From the NCBI RefSeq assembly GCF_903970965.1, contig NZ_CAJCKW010000007.1, positions 1 to 64,000 of the forward strand: DNA of 64,000 nucleotides, in the 5' to 3' direction. The stretch's first letter is position 1, and each line of letters starts with the position of its first letter. Origin of the DNA: Aureimonas sp. ME7. GTDB taxonomy: Bacteria; Pseudomonadota; Alphaproteobacteria; Rhizobiales; Rhizobiaceae. Positions 47,134 through 55,477 of the stretch are shown here, one piece after another. The position numbers and the translations under genes are program-made. Under the pieces are notes generated by a model. It made no database searches. It was not told the origin of the DNA and saw only the letters and a list, made by a program, of their open reading frames with translations.

Positions 47134-47319
47134 GCGCTGCGCCGCGACCTGATCCTCGCGCACCCCTGTTCCCGAGGGTTCATGGCGGCTTGGCAGAGGG
47201 GAGCGGTTGATCGTCGGCCGGCGTTGCCGGATGATCGCCGGTGAAAGCTTGCGAGCGGGGCGGCGTCGACAGGCGCTTCAGCCTTCACCGCGTCGCTTGT
47301 CTTCGCCGGGAGGCACCGC

Positions 47320-47673
47320 ATGGAGGATCGGGATGTCGCTCGCAGGATGCCGGTGTGGATGGCCTTTTCCGAGCTCTTCCTCGACACGGAGCTGACCGAG
47401 GCCGGGTACCGATCCATTCGCCGCACGCTCCTCCGATCAGGATACGGCAGCCGGGAGTTGCGCGACATTCTGGAGCGCGAGGTCGCGCCCGTTCTCCACG
47501 CCAACCTCCTTTCGGGCGCCGGCGTCTGGGACGGCTGGGACGAGGCGGAATTGCGGGCCTCGATCCTCGCCCGCCTGCACGCGCCGGGTAGGCCGCGCCG
47601 GGCGCTTCTCCAGCGTTGGCTGCTGCGCAGATTCCTCGAGAAGGAATGGGCACGCATCGACCCCGAAACTTGA
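47320..47673 (+). CDS. Small DUF7079-like protein
   Basis: A 117-residue soluble protein with the motif RMPVWMAFSELFLDTEL near the N-terminus, YRSIRRTLLRSGYGSRELRDIL and EREVAPVLHANLL, which resembles DUF7079 as remembered. Function is not known. It is a stand-alone gene in a 660-bp stretch between ornithine cyclodeaminase and a small membrane protein. Confidence 0.6.
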   Translation: MEDRDVARRMPVWMAFSELFLDTELTEAGYRSIRRTLLRSGYGSRELRDILEREVAPVLHANLLSGAGVWDGWDEAELRASILARLHAPGRPRRALLQRWLLRRFLEKEWARIDPET

Positions 47674-47792
47674 ACCGGCCGTCGCCGGGCGGAGCCCTTC
47701 GCACGTGCGTGGCCAATCGCTTGCGGGCGCGATAGCGTGGAAGGGCCTGGCAACGAACGACCGGGGCCACGACGAAGGGGAAGAGCGAACGC

Positions 47793-48170
47793 GTGAAGTT
47801 GCCCGACCGGTTCGTCTGGCGCCCCCGGGAGGTCGCGCGCGGCTTCGCGCAGGCGATGGACGTCATCCCCTATATCGGCATCCTCGGCTATCCCGTCGCC
47901 ATCCTTCTCTGGGCGACGGGCCTCATCGGCGAGGCGGAGCCGGGGCGAGGGCAAGCCTCGTGGTGGTTCACCGGCTATGTCGTGGCGCTCAGCTATCTCC
48001 CGTCGCTGCTGGTCTGCTTCCTGGTCGAGCGGCAGGCGCGAAAGCGCGGCTGGCCGCGGGTGCGGATGGTGGCGCGAACCGTCCGGTCGGTCCACTTCCT
48101 AATCACCTACGCGCCGATGCTCCTTCTCTTGGTGTTGCTGATGCTGCCGAGATCGTGGGTGTCCTTCTGA
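47793..48170 (+). CDS. Small membrane protein of unknown function
   Basis: A 125-residue protein with three hydrophobic segments (DVIPYIGILGYPVAILLWATGLI; WWFTGYVVALSYLPSLLVCFL; LITYAPMLLLLVLLML) and basic loops. The GTG start at 47793 has AAGGGGAAGAG upstream. I do not recognise the family. It lies between a DUF7079-like gene and a SorC regulator, with no obvious functional link. Confidence 0.55.
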   Translation: MKLPDRFVWRPREVARGFAQAMDVIPYIGILGYPVAILLWATGLIGEAEPGRGQASWWFTGYVVALSYLPSLLVCFLVERQARKRGWPRVRMVARTVRSVHFLITYAPMLLLLVLLMLPRSWVSF

Positions 48171-48259
48171 AGCAGGAGCGCGCTCCGCCGCGGATTTTTC
48201 GACCGAGCCCCGGTTCTTTGCCCGGCGCCTGCGACGCAGGCCTATGCTAAGAGCGCCTC

Positions 48260-49216
48260 ATGCGCGCACGATACGAAGCCCTGACCGAAGACCTCGAGCG
48301 AGCCCGCGTCGCCTGGCTCTATTTCATCGGCGGGCTGACGCAGCAGGAGATCGCCTCGCGCCTCGGCCTGACGCGGCTGCGGGTCAACAAGATCATCGGA
48401 CAGGTTCAGGCCGAGGGCCAGGTTCAGGTCGACGTCCGGCTGCCGCTGGTCGACTGCATCGCGCTCGCCGAGGATGTGGGCCAGCGCTACGGCCTCGTCG
48501 ACGTCGTCGTGGTGCCCGACATCGAGGACTATATCGAGCAGAAGCGCGTCATCGGCGAGGCGGCCGGCGCGATGACGGCGGCGCTGATCGAGGGCCAGGA
48601 CTTCGGGATCGGCATCGCCAGCGGTCGCACCTTGAGCTTCGCGGTGCGCGCGATCCCGGCCAAGCCGCACCCGAGCTCCTGGATCGTCGGCCTCACCGGG
48701 GGCGTCACGCGCTCGTCGGGCACCAACACGTTCGAAGTCGCGACGAGCTTCGCCCGGCTTCTCAGCGTCGAGTGCCACTATCTCACCGCCCCGATCTACT
48801 GCGCGACGGCGGAAAGCCGCGAAGCGCTGCTTCTCAACGACGAGCTGACCGACGTTCTCGCCCGCACCGAGATCGCCGACTTCGCGATGACCTCCTGCGG
48901 ATCGCTCGCAGAGGATACGACGCTCACCCACATCCGCGTCGTGAAGGACCATCTCGACGACATCCTGCGGCTCGGCGCGGTGGGCGAACTCATGGGCTGC
49001 TTCCTCGACATGGAAGGGCGCCCGATCGACCATTTCCTCAACGAGGCGGTGATCGCGCTGAGCCCGGACAAGCTGAAGCTGAAGCCCTATTCGGTGCTGG
49101 TGTCTGGCGGCACGGACAAGATCCCGATCATCCGCGCCATTCTGAGAGCCGGCTACGTCAACCGGCTCGTCACCAACGAGGGCGTCGCACGGGCCCTTCT
49201 GGCGGGCCCGCGCTGA
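48260..49216 (+). CDS. SorC/DeoR-type sugar-binding regulator
   Basis: A 318-residue SorC-family regulator, paralogous to EryD. The helix-turn-helix is at about residues 18-45 (LYFIGGLTQQEIASRLGLTR). The effector domain contains FGIGIASGRTLSFAVRAI and LVSGGTDKIPIIRAIL. It is convergent with the DAK-kinase/ABC-transporter operon, whose promoter is about 5.4 kb away at 54611; it is nevertheless the only regulator in the cluster and the likely controller. The ligand is probably a phosphorylated sugar or polyol. Confidence 0.85.
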   Translation: MRARYEALTEDLERARVAWLYFIGGLTQQEIASRLGLTRLRVNKIIGQVQAEGQVQVDVRLPLVDCIALAEDVGQRYGLVDVVVVPDIEDYIEQKRVIGEAAGAMTAALIEGQDFGIGIASGRTLSFAVRAIPAKPHPSSWIVGLTGGVTRSSGTNTFEVATSFARLLSVECHYLTAPIYCATAESREALLLNDELTDVLARTEIADFAMTSCGSLAEDTTLTHIRVVKDHLDDILRLGAVGELMGCFLDMEGRPIDHFLNEAVIALSPDKLKLKPYSVLVSGGTDKIPIIRAILRAGYVNRLVTNEGVARALLAGPR

Positions 49217-49256
49217 AGCGTTCGAGGAACCATGCGGTGGCGGTTGCCGCCACCCG

Positions 49257-51035
49257 TCAGGCCGCCCGAACGTCCGGTTCCGAGTTTTCCAAGGCGGCGG
49301 TCATGGCGCGCATGATCACGAAGGAGGACGCCGCGCCCGGGTCGATATGACCTTTCGAGCGGGCGCCGAGCTTGGCGGAGCGCCCGCGGCGCGATTCCAA
49401 ATCGGCTGTGGCCCGCATGCCCGCTTCCGCCCCGTCGCGCGCCGCGCGAAGGACGTCGAGTTCCGAGCCGCCGGCACTGGCGCTTTCGCGCGCGGCCGCC
49501 ACCGCCGGCACCCAGGCGTCGATCATCGTCTTGTCGCCGGGCTCGGCGCGGCCGCGATCCTGGATGCCCTGGAGGGCGGCGCCCAGCCAGGTCGCGACGC
49601 CCGCCGCGTCGAGGTGGAGCCGGTCGCTCACCGCCGCGCCCGCGCGCAGGAAGGCGGTGGCGTAGAGCGGGCCGGACGAGGCGCCGACGGCATCCAGGAA
49701 CGCCTTGGCCATGCGCTTGCAGATCGCCTCGATCGTGTCGTCCTCGTCGTTGCCGGCGAGCGCGCTCTGCACCGCCTTCCAGCCGATCTCCATCGTGATG
49801 CCGTGGTCGCCGTCGCCGATCACGCCGTCGAGTTCGGACAGCCAGGCCTTTTCGGCGATGATGTCGTCGCCGACGCGCCGCATCATCGCGCGGAAGATCG
49901 CGGGCGTTACCGCGCCCTCGCGCTTGAGGCTGCGCGGGCCGGCGCCGTTCGAGACGGGCGCGGCGGACACACGCTTCTGCGCGGACTGGACGCTGCGCAC
50001 GGCGCTCGTCGAGCCCGCCGGCACCGATCCGACCGTCAGGGCGACCGTCCGGCAGGGATGGTCGAGAAGCGTCGCGAGTTCGTCGTCGAGGCGAAGGAGC
50101 GTGATGGAAGCGCCCGCCATTTCCAGCGAGGTCGCGTATTCGCCGACCCAGGACCGGTGGATCGAGACGCCGCGCGCGTCGAGGATCTGCCGGACGCGGT
50201 TGAAGACGATGTAGAGCTCGACATAGGAGGTCGAGCCGAGACCGTTGACGAGAACCGCGACGCGCGAGCCCTCGCCGGGGTTCAGTTCGGCGAGGATCGT
50301 CTCCATCAGCTCGTCCGTCACGGCGTCGGCGGAGGCCAGCGTCTGGCGACGCACGCCCGGCTCGCCATGGAGGCCCATGCCGATTTCCATCTCGTCGTCG
50401 CCGATCTCGAAGTTCGGCTTGCCGGTCTGCGGCAGCGAGCAGGCGCCGAGCGCGACGCCCATGGAAAGGGTCGCGTCGTTGGCCTTGCGGGCCAGCGCCT
50501 CGACGCGCGCCAGCGGCTCGCCCCGGTCGGCGGCCGCGCCCGCGATCTTGAAGACGAAGAAGTCGCCCGCAATGCCCCGCCGCTCGGCGCGCTTGTCGAA
50601 GGGCGCGGAGGCGACGTCGTCGGCCACCGCCACATGGCGCACCGGCACGCCGGAGGCTTCCAGTTCCTCGGCCGCCATGGTGAAGTTCAGGACGTCGCCC
50701 GTGTAGTTGCCGTAGAGAAGAACGACGCCCGCCCCGCCGTCGGCCGCGCGCGCGGCGTCGAGGATGTGCTCGGGCGAGGGCGAGGCGAAGATGTTGCCGA
50801 CCGCCGCCGCGTCCGCCAGGCCCCGCCCGACATAGCCGGCGAAGGCGGGCTCATGCCCCGATCCGCCGCCGACGACGATGCCGACCTTGCCATCGCGCGG
50901 GCCATCCACGGCCACGACCGCGCGGCCGGTATGGCCTTCGACGCGCAGGAGGTCGGGATGCGCGCCCGTCATGCCGCCGATCATCTGGTCGATGATCGTC
51001 TCGGGAGCGTTGATGAGTTTCTTGGTCTTGGCCAC
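49257..51035 (-). CDS. Fused DhaK-DhaL dihydroxyacetone-type kinase
   Basis: A 592-residue ATP-dependent kinase with both domains of the dihydroxyacetone kinase family fused. The DhaK domain (about 1-335) has GGGSGHEPAFAGYVG (His61) and the substrate-binding His223 in GMGLHGEPG. The DhaL domain (about 375-585) has GDGDHG (408-413) and GASSGPLYAT. Substrates include dihydroxyacetone, glyceraldehyde, L-erythrulose and other ketoses. Last gene of an ABC-transporter operon; the GTG at 51035 follows CGGAGACC. Because a tetritol locus lies nearby, erythrulose is one possible substrate; nothing in the sequence fixes it. Confidence 0.88.
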   Translation of the reverse strand: MAKTKKLINAPETIIDQMIGGMTGAHPDLLRVEGHTGRAVVAVDGPRDGKVGIVVGGGSGHEPAFAGYVGRGLADAAAVGNIFASPSPEHILDAARAADGGAGVVLLYGNYTGDVLNFTMAAEELEASGVPVRHVAVADDVASAPFDKRAERRGIAGDFFVFKIAGAAADRGEPLARVEALARKANDATLSMGVALGACSLPQTGKPNFEIGDDEMEIGMGLHGEPGVRRQTLASADAVTDELMETILAELNPGEGSRVAVLVNGLGSTSYVELYIVFNRVRQILDARGVSIHRSWVGEYATSLEMAGASITLLRLDDELATLLDHPCRTVALTVGSVPAGSTSAVRSVQSAQKRVSAAPVSNGAGPRSLKREGAVTPAIFRAMMRRVGDDIIAEKAWLSELDGVIGDGDHGITMEIGWKAVQSALAGNDEDDTIEAICKRMAKAFLDAVGASSGPLYATAFLRAGAAVSDRLHLDAAGVATWLGAALQGIQDRGRAEPGDKTMIDAWVPAVAAARESASAGGSELDVLRAARDGAEAGMRATADLESRRGRSAKLGARSKGHIDPGAASSFVIMRAMTAALENSEPDVRAA

Positions 51036-51052
51036 GCGAGGTCTCCGAAAGG

Positions 51053-52057
51053 TCAGGCCGCGTCGCGGCGAAGGTAGCGGCGCGACAGCGCGTCGAAGGA
51101 AATGGCAAGCACCACGATCGCGCCCGACACGACGCCCTGCCAATAGGGCGAGACGCCGAAGAGGACGATGATGTTCTCGATGATGGCGATGATGCCCGCG
51201 CCGAAGATCGCGCCGAGCGGCGAGCCGACGCCGCCCGTGGTCGCCACGCCCCCGATCACGGCGGCCGCGATCGGCGCCAGCACCCAGGTCTGGCCGATCG
51301 AAGGCTGGGCGGTGCCGAGACGCGCCACCATGAGAAGGCCCGCCAGCGCCGACAGGAGCCCGGCCAGCGTGAACACCAGGAGGCGGATGCGGTCGACGCG
51401 GATGCCGAGCATGCGCGCGGCGGCCGGGTTGTTGCCGATCGCGTACATGTAGCGGCCCATCGGCGTCTTCACCGTCAGGAACAAGGCCAGCGCCAGCACC
51501 ACCAGCATGACGACGAAGGGCACGGGCAGCGCCAGCCAGTCGCCGCGCCCGAGGAACTGGATGTCGGCCGGGATGCCGGTGATGGCGACGCCCTTGGTCA
51601 GGACTAGGATGGCGCCGCCGTAGATGCCGGCGGTGCCGATGGTGAGCACCAGCGAATGCAGCCCGAGCCGCGTCACCAGAAGACCGTTGAGAAAGCCGAG
51701 CATAGCGCCGAGGAGAAGCGCCAGCGGCAGGGCGACCACCGGCGGCAGGCCGGCCTGGACCATCAGCATGCCCGACACGATGCCGCACAGGCCGCCGATC
51801 ACGCCGAGCGACAGGTCGAGCTCGCCCAGGATCATCAGCGAGGACTGCGCGATGGTGATGAGCCCGACGAAGGCGAGACCCCGCGCGATCACCGACATGT
51901 TGTAGCCCGACAGGAAGTAGGGCGAGACCAGCGACGAGATCACGAAGATCGCGAGAAGCGCGGCGAAGACGCCGGCCAGCGGATTGCGGATCAGGAGCGC
52001 CAGCCAGCCGGCGCGACGGGCGCCCGCCTCCTTGGCCGTTGCAGCTTCAGTCGACAT
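51053..52057 (-). CDS. Ribose-type sugar ABC transporter permease
   Basis: A 334-residue RbsC-family permease with the signature SSLMILGELDLSLGVIGGL, where ribose permeases usually have GGIDLSVG, so this copy has a somewhat changed loop. The C-terminus has PIAAAVIGGVATTGGVGSP. The ATG at 52057 has a strong GGAGG ribosome binding site; it overlaps the ATPase by 11 bp. It is the channel subunit for the sugar whose kinase is encoded next. Confidence 0.87.
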   Translation of the reverse strand: MSTEAATAKEAGARRAGWLALLIRNPLAGVFAALLAIFVISSLVSPYFLSGYNMSVIARGLAFVGLITIAQSSLMILGELDLSLGVIGGLCGIVSGMLMVQAGLPPVVALPLALLLGAMLGFLNGLLVTRLGLHSLVLTIGTAGIYGGAILVLTKGVAITGIPADIQFLGRGDWLALPVPFVVMLVVLALALFLTVKTPMGRYMYAIGNNPAAARMLGIRVDRIRLLVFTLAGLLSALAGLLMVARLGTAQPSIGQTWVLAPIAAAVIGGVATTGGVGSPLGAIFGAGIIAIIENIIVLFGVSPYWQGVVSGAIVVLAISFDALSRRYLRRDAA

Positions 52058-53570
52058 GGCGAGCCTCCGAGCGGGTCTGGGCGGGCGTTGCGGGGCCGGT
52101 CGCGAAGATCGCGCCGACAAGGGTCTCGGTCTCGGTCGTGGCGGCGTCGAAGTCGCCGGTGAGGCGGCCCGAATGCAGGGTGAGGATGCGGCTGGCGCAG
52201 CGCCGCAGCTCGGTCATCTCGGAGGAGATCAGGACGATGCCGACGCCCTCCTCGGCCAGCGTCTTCATGATGCGGTAGATCTCGGCCTTGGTGCGGATGT
52301 CGATGCCCTTGGTGGGCTCGTCGAAGATCAGGATGCGGGGGGTGGTCGCCATGGCGCGCCCGATGATGGCCTTCTGCTGGTTGCCGCCCGACAGGAGCGA
52401 GATGCGCTGGCCCATGCCGGCGGCGCGAATGCCGTAGTCGTCGATGACGCGCCCGACGAGGCTGCGCTCCCTGGCGAAGTCGATGCCGGCCGGGCCCGAG
52501 GTCAGCGACAGGACCGAGATGCCGATGTTCTCGCGCAAGGACAGAAGCGGGAAGATGCCGTGGTGCTTGCGCTCCTCCGACAGGTACAGCATCCCGCCCG
52601 CCACCGACGCGGCCGTGTCGCCGAGGCGCCAGGCCTTGCCCTCCACGCGCACCGATCCGGCGCGCGCCTTGCGAAAGCCGAAGACGGTCTGCATCAGCTC
52701 GGAGCGGCCGGCGCCGACGAGGCCGGCAAGCCCCAGGATCTCGCCGCGCCGGAGCGTGAACGAGACGTCCTCGAACATGTCGCCCGACAGATGCGCGACC
52801 TCCATGATCGGCGCGCCCGCCGCGCAGGCGGGGCGGAAATGGTCGTCGATCGCGATCTCGCGTCCCGACATGGCGCGGATCAGGCGCGGCTCGTTGATAT
52901 CGGCCATGCGGCCCGCCTCGACCTTCTCGCCGTTGCGCAGGACCGTGTAGTCGTCGCCGATGGCGAAGACCTCCTCCATCTTGTGCGAGATGAAGACGAC
53001 CGCATGGTCGCGGTCGAGGAAGCCGCGGATCACCCGGAAGACGCGCTCCACCTCGCGCGCGGTGAGCGCGGAGGTCGGCTCGTCCAGGATCAGCACCTTC
53101 ATCTCGGCGTTGGTCGAGGCCCGCGCGATCTGGAGAAGCTGCTGGTCGGGCACGGAAATGTGGCGCACGAGGTCGCCCGGGCGCGCCTCGATGCCGAAAC
53201 GGTCGAGATACCCTTGCGCCTCGGCGCGCATGCGGCGCCGGTTCACGAAGCCGCCATGCCCCGTCCGGTCGAAAGGCATGAAGAGGTTTTCCGCGACGCT
53301 GATGTCGGGAAACAGCGAAAGTTCCTGCGGCACATAGGCGATCCGGCGGAACAGTTCGCCGTGTTCGAGCGGGTCGCGGCCCTCGATCGACACCGTGCCG
53401 GCGCTGGCGCGGTCCGAGCCCGTCAGGATCTTGACCAGCGTCGACTTGCCGGCCCCGTTCTCGCCGGCGAGGACGTGGCAGCGTCCGAGCTCGATCGACA
53501 GATCGACGCCCGACAGCGCCTTGACGCCCGGAAAATCGCGCGTGAGACCGCGCGTTTCGAGATAAGCCAT
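52047..53570 (-). CDS. Ribose-type sugar ABC transporter ATPase (tandem domain)
   Basis: A 507-residue RbsA-type protein. Domain one has an intact Walker A GENGAGKST (36-44). Domain two has a degenerate P-loop (LAGLVGAGRSELM) with signature LSGGNQQKAIIGRAM and Walker B ILIFDEPTKGIDI. This is the standard asymmetry. It is the paralogue of the erythritol ATPase (21582-23141), but they share only family-level similarity, so the two systems are not a recent duplication. Confidence 0.88.
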   Translation of the reverse strand: MAYLETRGLTRDFPGVKALSGVDLSIELGRCHVLAGENGAGKSTLVKILTGSDRASAGTVSIEGRDPLEHGELFRRIAYVPQELSLFPDISVAENLFMPFDRTGHGGFVNRRRMRAEAQGYLDRFGIEARPGDLVRHISVPDQQLLQIARASTNAEMKVLILDEPTSALTAREVERVFRVIRGFLDRDHAVVFISHKMEEVFAIGDDYTVLRNGEKVEAGRMADINEPRLIRAMSGREIAIDDHFRPACAAGAPIMEVAHLSGDMFEDVSFTLRRGEILGLAGLVGAGRSELMQTVFGFRKARAGSVRVEGKAWRLGDTAASVAGGMLYLSEERKHHGIFPLLSLRENIGISVLSLTSGPAGIDFARERSLVGRVIDDYGIRAAGMGQRISLLSGGNQQKAIIGRAMATTPRILIFDEPTKGIDIRTKAEIYRIMKTLAEEGVGIVLISSEMTELRRCASRILTLHSGRLTGDFDAATTETETLVGAIFATGPATPAQTRSEARHVD

Positions 53571-53618
53571 GGGTTCCCTCCCCCTTCGACGACGACGCCC
53601 GGTCGGCGAAGCCGGGGC

Positions 53619-53651
53619 GCGGGGGGAAAGGTCGCTCGCCTTGCCCCCCGC
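53619..53651 (-). repeat. Strong hairpin between binding-protein and ATPase genes
   Basis: GCGGGGGG (53619-53626) pairs with CCCCCCGC (53644-53651), and an inner AAGG/CCTT stem continues it, around a TCGCTCG loop with one opposing mismatch. It follows the binding-protein gene, where such stems usually stabilise the upstream mRNA and lower downstream expression, giving more binding protein than ATPase. No U-tract follows. Confidence 0.6.
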
Positions 53652-53663
53652 ACCCGCGATCGA

Positions 53664-54611
53664 TCAGCCGCCGATGTTGTCCTTGGTCAGGAAGGCGCTG
53701 CCGGTGTCGACATAGTCCGGCACCGGCGCTCCGGTGACCTGCGCCCAGAGCAGCATGACCGACCAGTAGCCCTGCATCTCCGGCAGGGAGGCCGACGAGC
53801 TGTCGGCGACGCCGGAGCGGATGAGGTCGAGCATCTCGGCGAGATTGTCGAGGCCGACGAGCTTGACCTGGTCCCCCTTGCCGGCTTCGACGATCGCCTG
53901 GCCGATGCCGATCGGGCCCGCCGCGTCGGAGGCGACCCAGCCCTTGAGGTTCGGGTTGGCCTGCATGATCGCGGCCGCTTGTTGCTGCGCGGTCTCGATG
54001 CTGTCGTTGTCGATGCCCTCGGCCACGACCTTGATGCCGGGGTGCTCGGCGAAGACGTCGCGGTGGCACTGGGCGCGGATCGAATGGTTGGGGGCGGTCG
54101 GCACGCCCATCATGATGGCGACCTCGCCTTCGCCGCCGAGAATCTCGACGAGACGGCGCGCGGCGATCTTGGCCTGCTCGCAGAAGTCCATGCCGATCGT
54201 CGGGATCTTCATGCCCTCGGGCGCGACGGAATCGAAGATCGCCAGCGGAATGTCCTGACCCTGCGCCGCTTCCAGCGAAGCGCGGTTGCCGGCGGGGTCC
54301 AGAAGGTCGATCGCGATGCCGTCGGGGCGGGTGGAGATCGCGCTTTCCACGATCTGGACCTGCTGGACGACGTCGGCGGTCTGCGGCGCCGAGTAGACGA
54401 TCTCGACATCGGCCCCGGTCTGCGCCTTGAGGGCCGCCGCCGCCATCTGGGCGCCCTCGTTCACCTTGTCGAACCAGGGATGGACGACCTTGGGCACGAT
54501 CAGGAAGCGGTAGCTGTCCTTCTTCACGGTGCCGGGCGCGTCCTGGGCGCCGGCCACCGTCGGCAGCATGAGCGCGGCGGCGCCCGCCAATGCGAGTGCG
54601 AGTTTCTTCAT
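53664..54611 (-). CDS. Periplasmic sugar-binding protein (ribose type)
   Basis: A 315-residue type I periplasmic binding protein. A signal peptide covers about residues 1-22 (MKKLALALAGAAALMLP). The mature part has FLIVPKVVHPWFDKVNEGAQM, IDLLDPAGNR and GWVASDAAGPIGIGQAI. It is promoter-proximal in the operon, behind an AGGAACGGGAGAC ribosome binding site and the palindromic operator upstream. The ligand is probably a small sugar or polyol that the DAK kinase acts on after conversion or directly. Confidence 0.87.
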   Translation of the reverse strand: MKKLALALAGAAALMLPTVAGAQDAPGTVKKDSYRFLIVPKVVHPWFDKVNEGAQMAAAALKAQTGADVEIVYSAPQTADVVQQVQIVESAISTRPDGIAIDLLDPAGNRASLEAAQGQDIPLAIFDSVAPEGMKIPTIGMDFCEQAKIAARRLVEILGGEGEVAIMMGVPTAPNHSIRAQCHRDVFAEHPGIKVVAEGIDNDSIETAQQQAAAIMQANPNLKGWVASDAAGPIGIGQAIVEAGKGDQVKLVGLDNLAEMLDLIRSGVADSSSASLPEMQGYWSVMLLWAQVTGAPVPDYVDTGSAFLTKDNIGG

Positions 54612-54691
54612 GGCTTGTCTCCCGTTCCTCCAGCGCATCGATGCGCCCTCCGCACCCGAGCCGACATCCCTTCGGCGATCGAGGCAGATGC

Positions 54692-54728
54692 CAAACTACA
54701 TTTGTAAAATGAGTTTTACAACAGTTTG
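54692..54728. promoter_or_regulatory. Nested palindromic operator of the DAK-kinase transporter operon
   Basis: A perfect 8-bp dyad TTGTAAAA (54702-54709) / TTTTACAA (54714-54721) with a TGAG centre is flanked by a second inverted pair CAAACT (54692-54697) and AGTTTG (54723-54728). It lies 81-117 bp upstream of the binding-protein ATG in an AT-rich island, the natural place for the operator. The SorC-type regulator is the candidate ligand. Inferred from symmetry and position. Confidence 0.65.
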
Positions 54729-54968
54729 ATTTGGGAAGATGCGAGTGTCCGTCGAGCGGTAATGGTCAGTGTACGTCCGTCCGTCGCGAAGCCCTTCCAG
54801 CGTTTGCGGGTTCTATGAGACCGACCCGAAGAGCGATCGGTGGCTGGGGCCTAAGTCCCGGAAGCATCGACGGGGACTGGCGAGGACGCTCTTTTCCCGA
54901 TGGATGAGCGAAAGTCGGCGCCATCGAAGCGTGTAAGGGCGACTTTCCGCCCGATCATCCCCATATGA
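54729..54968. other. Upstream region between the DAK operator and the small-protein genes
   Basis: Within the 387-bp divergent gap 54612-54998, the stretch 54729-54968 shows no gene. It should contain the promoter for the small-protein cluster; no clear -35/-10 stands out. Confidence 0.35.
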
Positions 54969-54989
54969 ATTCTTTCGACACGAAAGGAT
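54969..54989 (+). promoter_or_regulatory. Hairpin hiding the Shine-Dalgarno (RNA-thermometer-like)
   Basis: A 9-bp stem (ATTCTTTCG with CGAAAGGAT, one G-U pair) and an ACA loop lie 9 bases before the ATG at 54999. The 3' arm contains AAAGGA, the Shine-Dalgarno, so translation would need the stem to open. Temperature or an RNA-binding factor could do so. The pairing is read from sequence; the thermosensor role is inferred. Confidence 0.55.
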
Positions 54990-54998
54990 CGATCCCCG

Positions 54999-55166
54999 AT
55001 GCGGACACCGAACTACAATTTCGAACGCCAGGAGCGCGATCGGGCCAAGGCCGCCAAGAAGGCTGAGAAGGCCGCCGCCAAAGCCGCTGCCAAGGCGGAC
55101 GGGAACGAGCCCCGCGATGACGCGGCCGCGCACGAGACGCCTCCCGCTTCCCCTTCTCCGAGTTGA
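54999..55166 (+). CDS. 55-residue basic rhizobial-type protein
   Basis: A 55-residue protein, beginning MRTPNYNFERQERDRAKAAK, with an alanine/lysine-rich helix (residues 12-33) and an acidic, proline-rich tail. Near-identical N-termini are frequent in rhizobial small hypothetical proteins. The AAAGGA ribosome binding site lies in the hairpin described at 54969-54989. No enzymatic feature is seen. Next gene follows after 23 bp. Confidence 0.7.
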   Translation: MRTPNYNFERQERDRAKAAKKAEKAAAKAAAKADGNEPRDDAAAHETPPASPSPS

Positions 55167-55189
55167 ACGAGAAAAAAGGAATTCCACCC

Positions 55190-55369
55190 ATGGCCGCCAA
55201 CAAGTCGTCCGGCAAGTCGCCGAAGACGGCTCCCCACGAGGAGCCGTACGAACCCGAAGCCTTCGCGCGCAAGTTCGGCATTCCCGCCGGCGAGGCGAAG
55301 ACGATCATCAAGCGCTATGGGCCCTCCCGCCGAAAGCTCGACGCCTACATGGCCGCTCGCGACGCTTGA
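55190..55369 (+). CDS. DUF3606-like small protein
   Basis: A 59-residue protein with the DUF3606-like segment EPEAFARKFGIPAGEAKTII and KRYGPSRRKLDAYM. The ATG at 55190 has AAAAAAGGAA upstream. DUF3606 proteins are small stress-associated proteins with a helical fold of unknown function. It probably shares a transcript with the preceding 55-residue gene. Confidence 0.7.
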   Translation: MAANKSSGKSPKTAPHEEPYEPEAFARKFGIPAGEAKTIIKRYGPSRRKLDAYMAARDA

Positions 55370-55401
55370 GGATTTATCGCCCCGAGCCGTGATATAGCCG
55401 G

Positions 55402-55427
55402 TTTTCCGGCGCACTTGCGCCGGAAGG
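55402..55427 (+). promoter_or_regulatory. Hairpin hiding the Shine-Dalgarno upstream of the DUF6481 leader
   Basis: TTCCGGCGCA (55404-55413) pairs with TGCGCCGGAA (55416-55425) around a tiny loop, and two G-U pairs extend it to 55402/55427. The 3' arm holds GGAAGG, which is the Shine-Dalgarno for the ATG at 55435. The stem is too GC-rich to melt easily. A leader role is more likely than a simple terminator because the ribosome binding site lies in it, but termination of the upstream genes cannot be excluded. Confidence 0.5.
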
Positions 55428-55433
55428 AACCAC

Positions 55434-55453
55434 GATGCCGCACCGGCGGCATC
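55434..55453 (+). promoter_or_regulatory. Second leader hairpin around an upstream ATG
   Basis: An 8-bp perfect stem GATGCCGC (55434-55441) / GCGGCATC (55446-55453) with an ACCG loop encloses the ATG at 55435. That ATG opens a frame not in register with the DUF6481 gene that starts at 55478, so it may be an overlapping leader peptide. The two tandem hairpins form a structured leader of about 75 nt. Confidence 0.5.
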
Positions 55454-55477
55454 CCAACATCGAATGGGACTTAAGCC

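Noticed and set aside
51984-54707. A 907-codon plus-strand open frame under the sugar transporter
   Set aside because: Antisense to intact permease, ATPase and binding-protein genes with conserved motifs.
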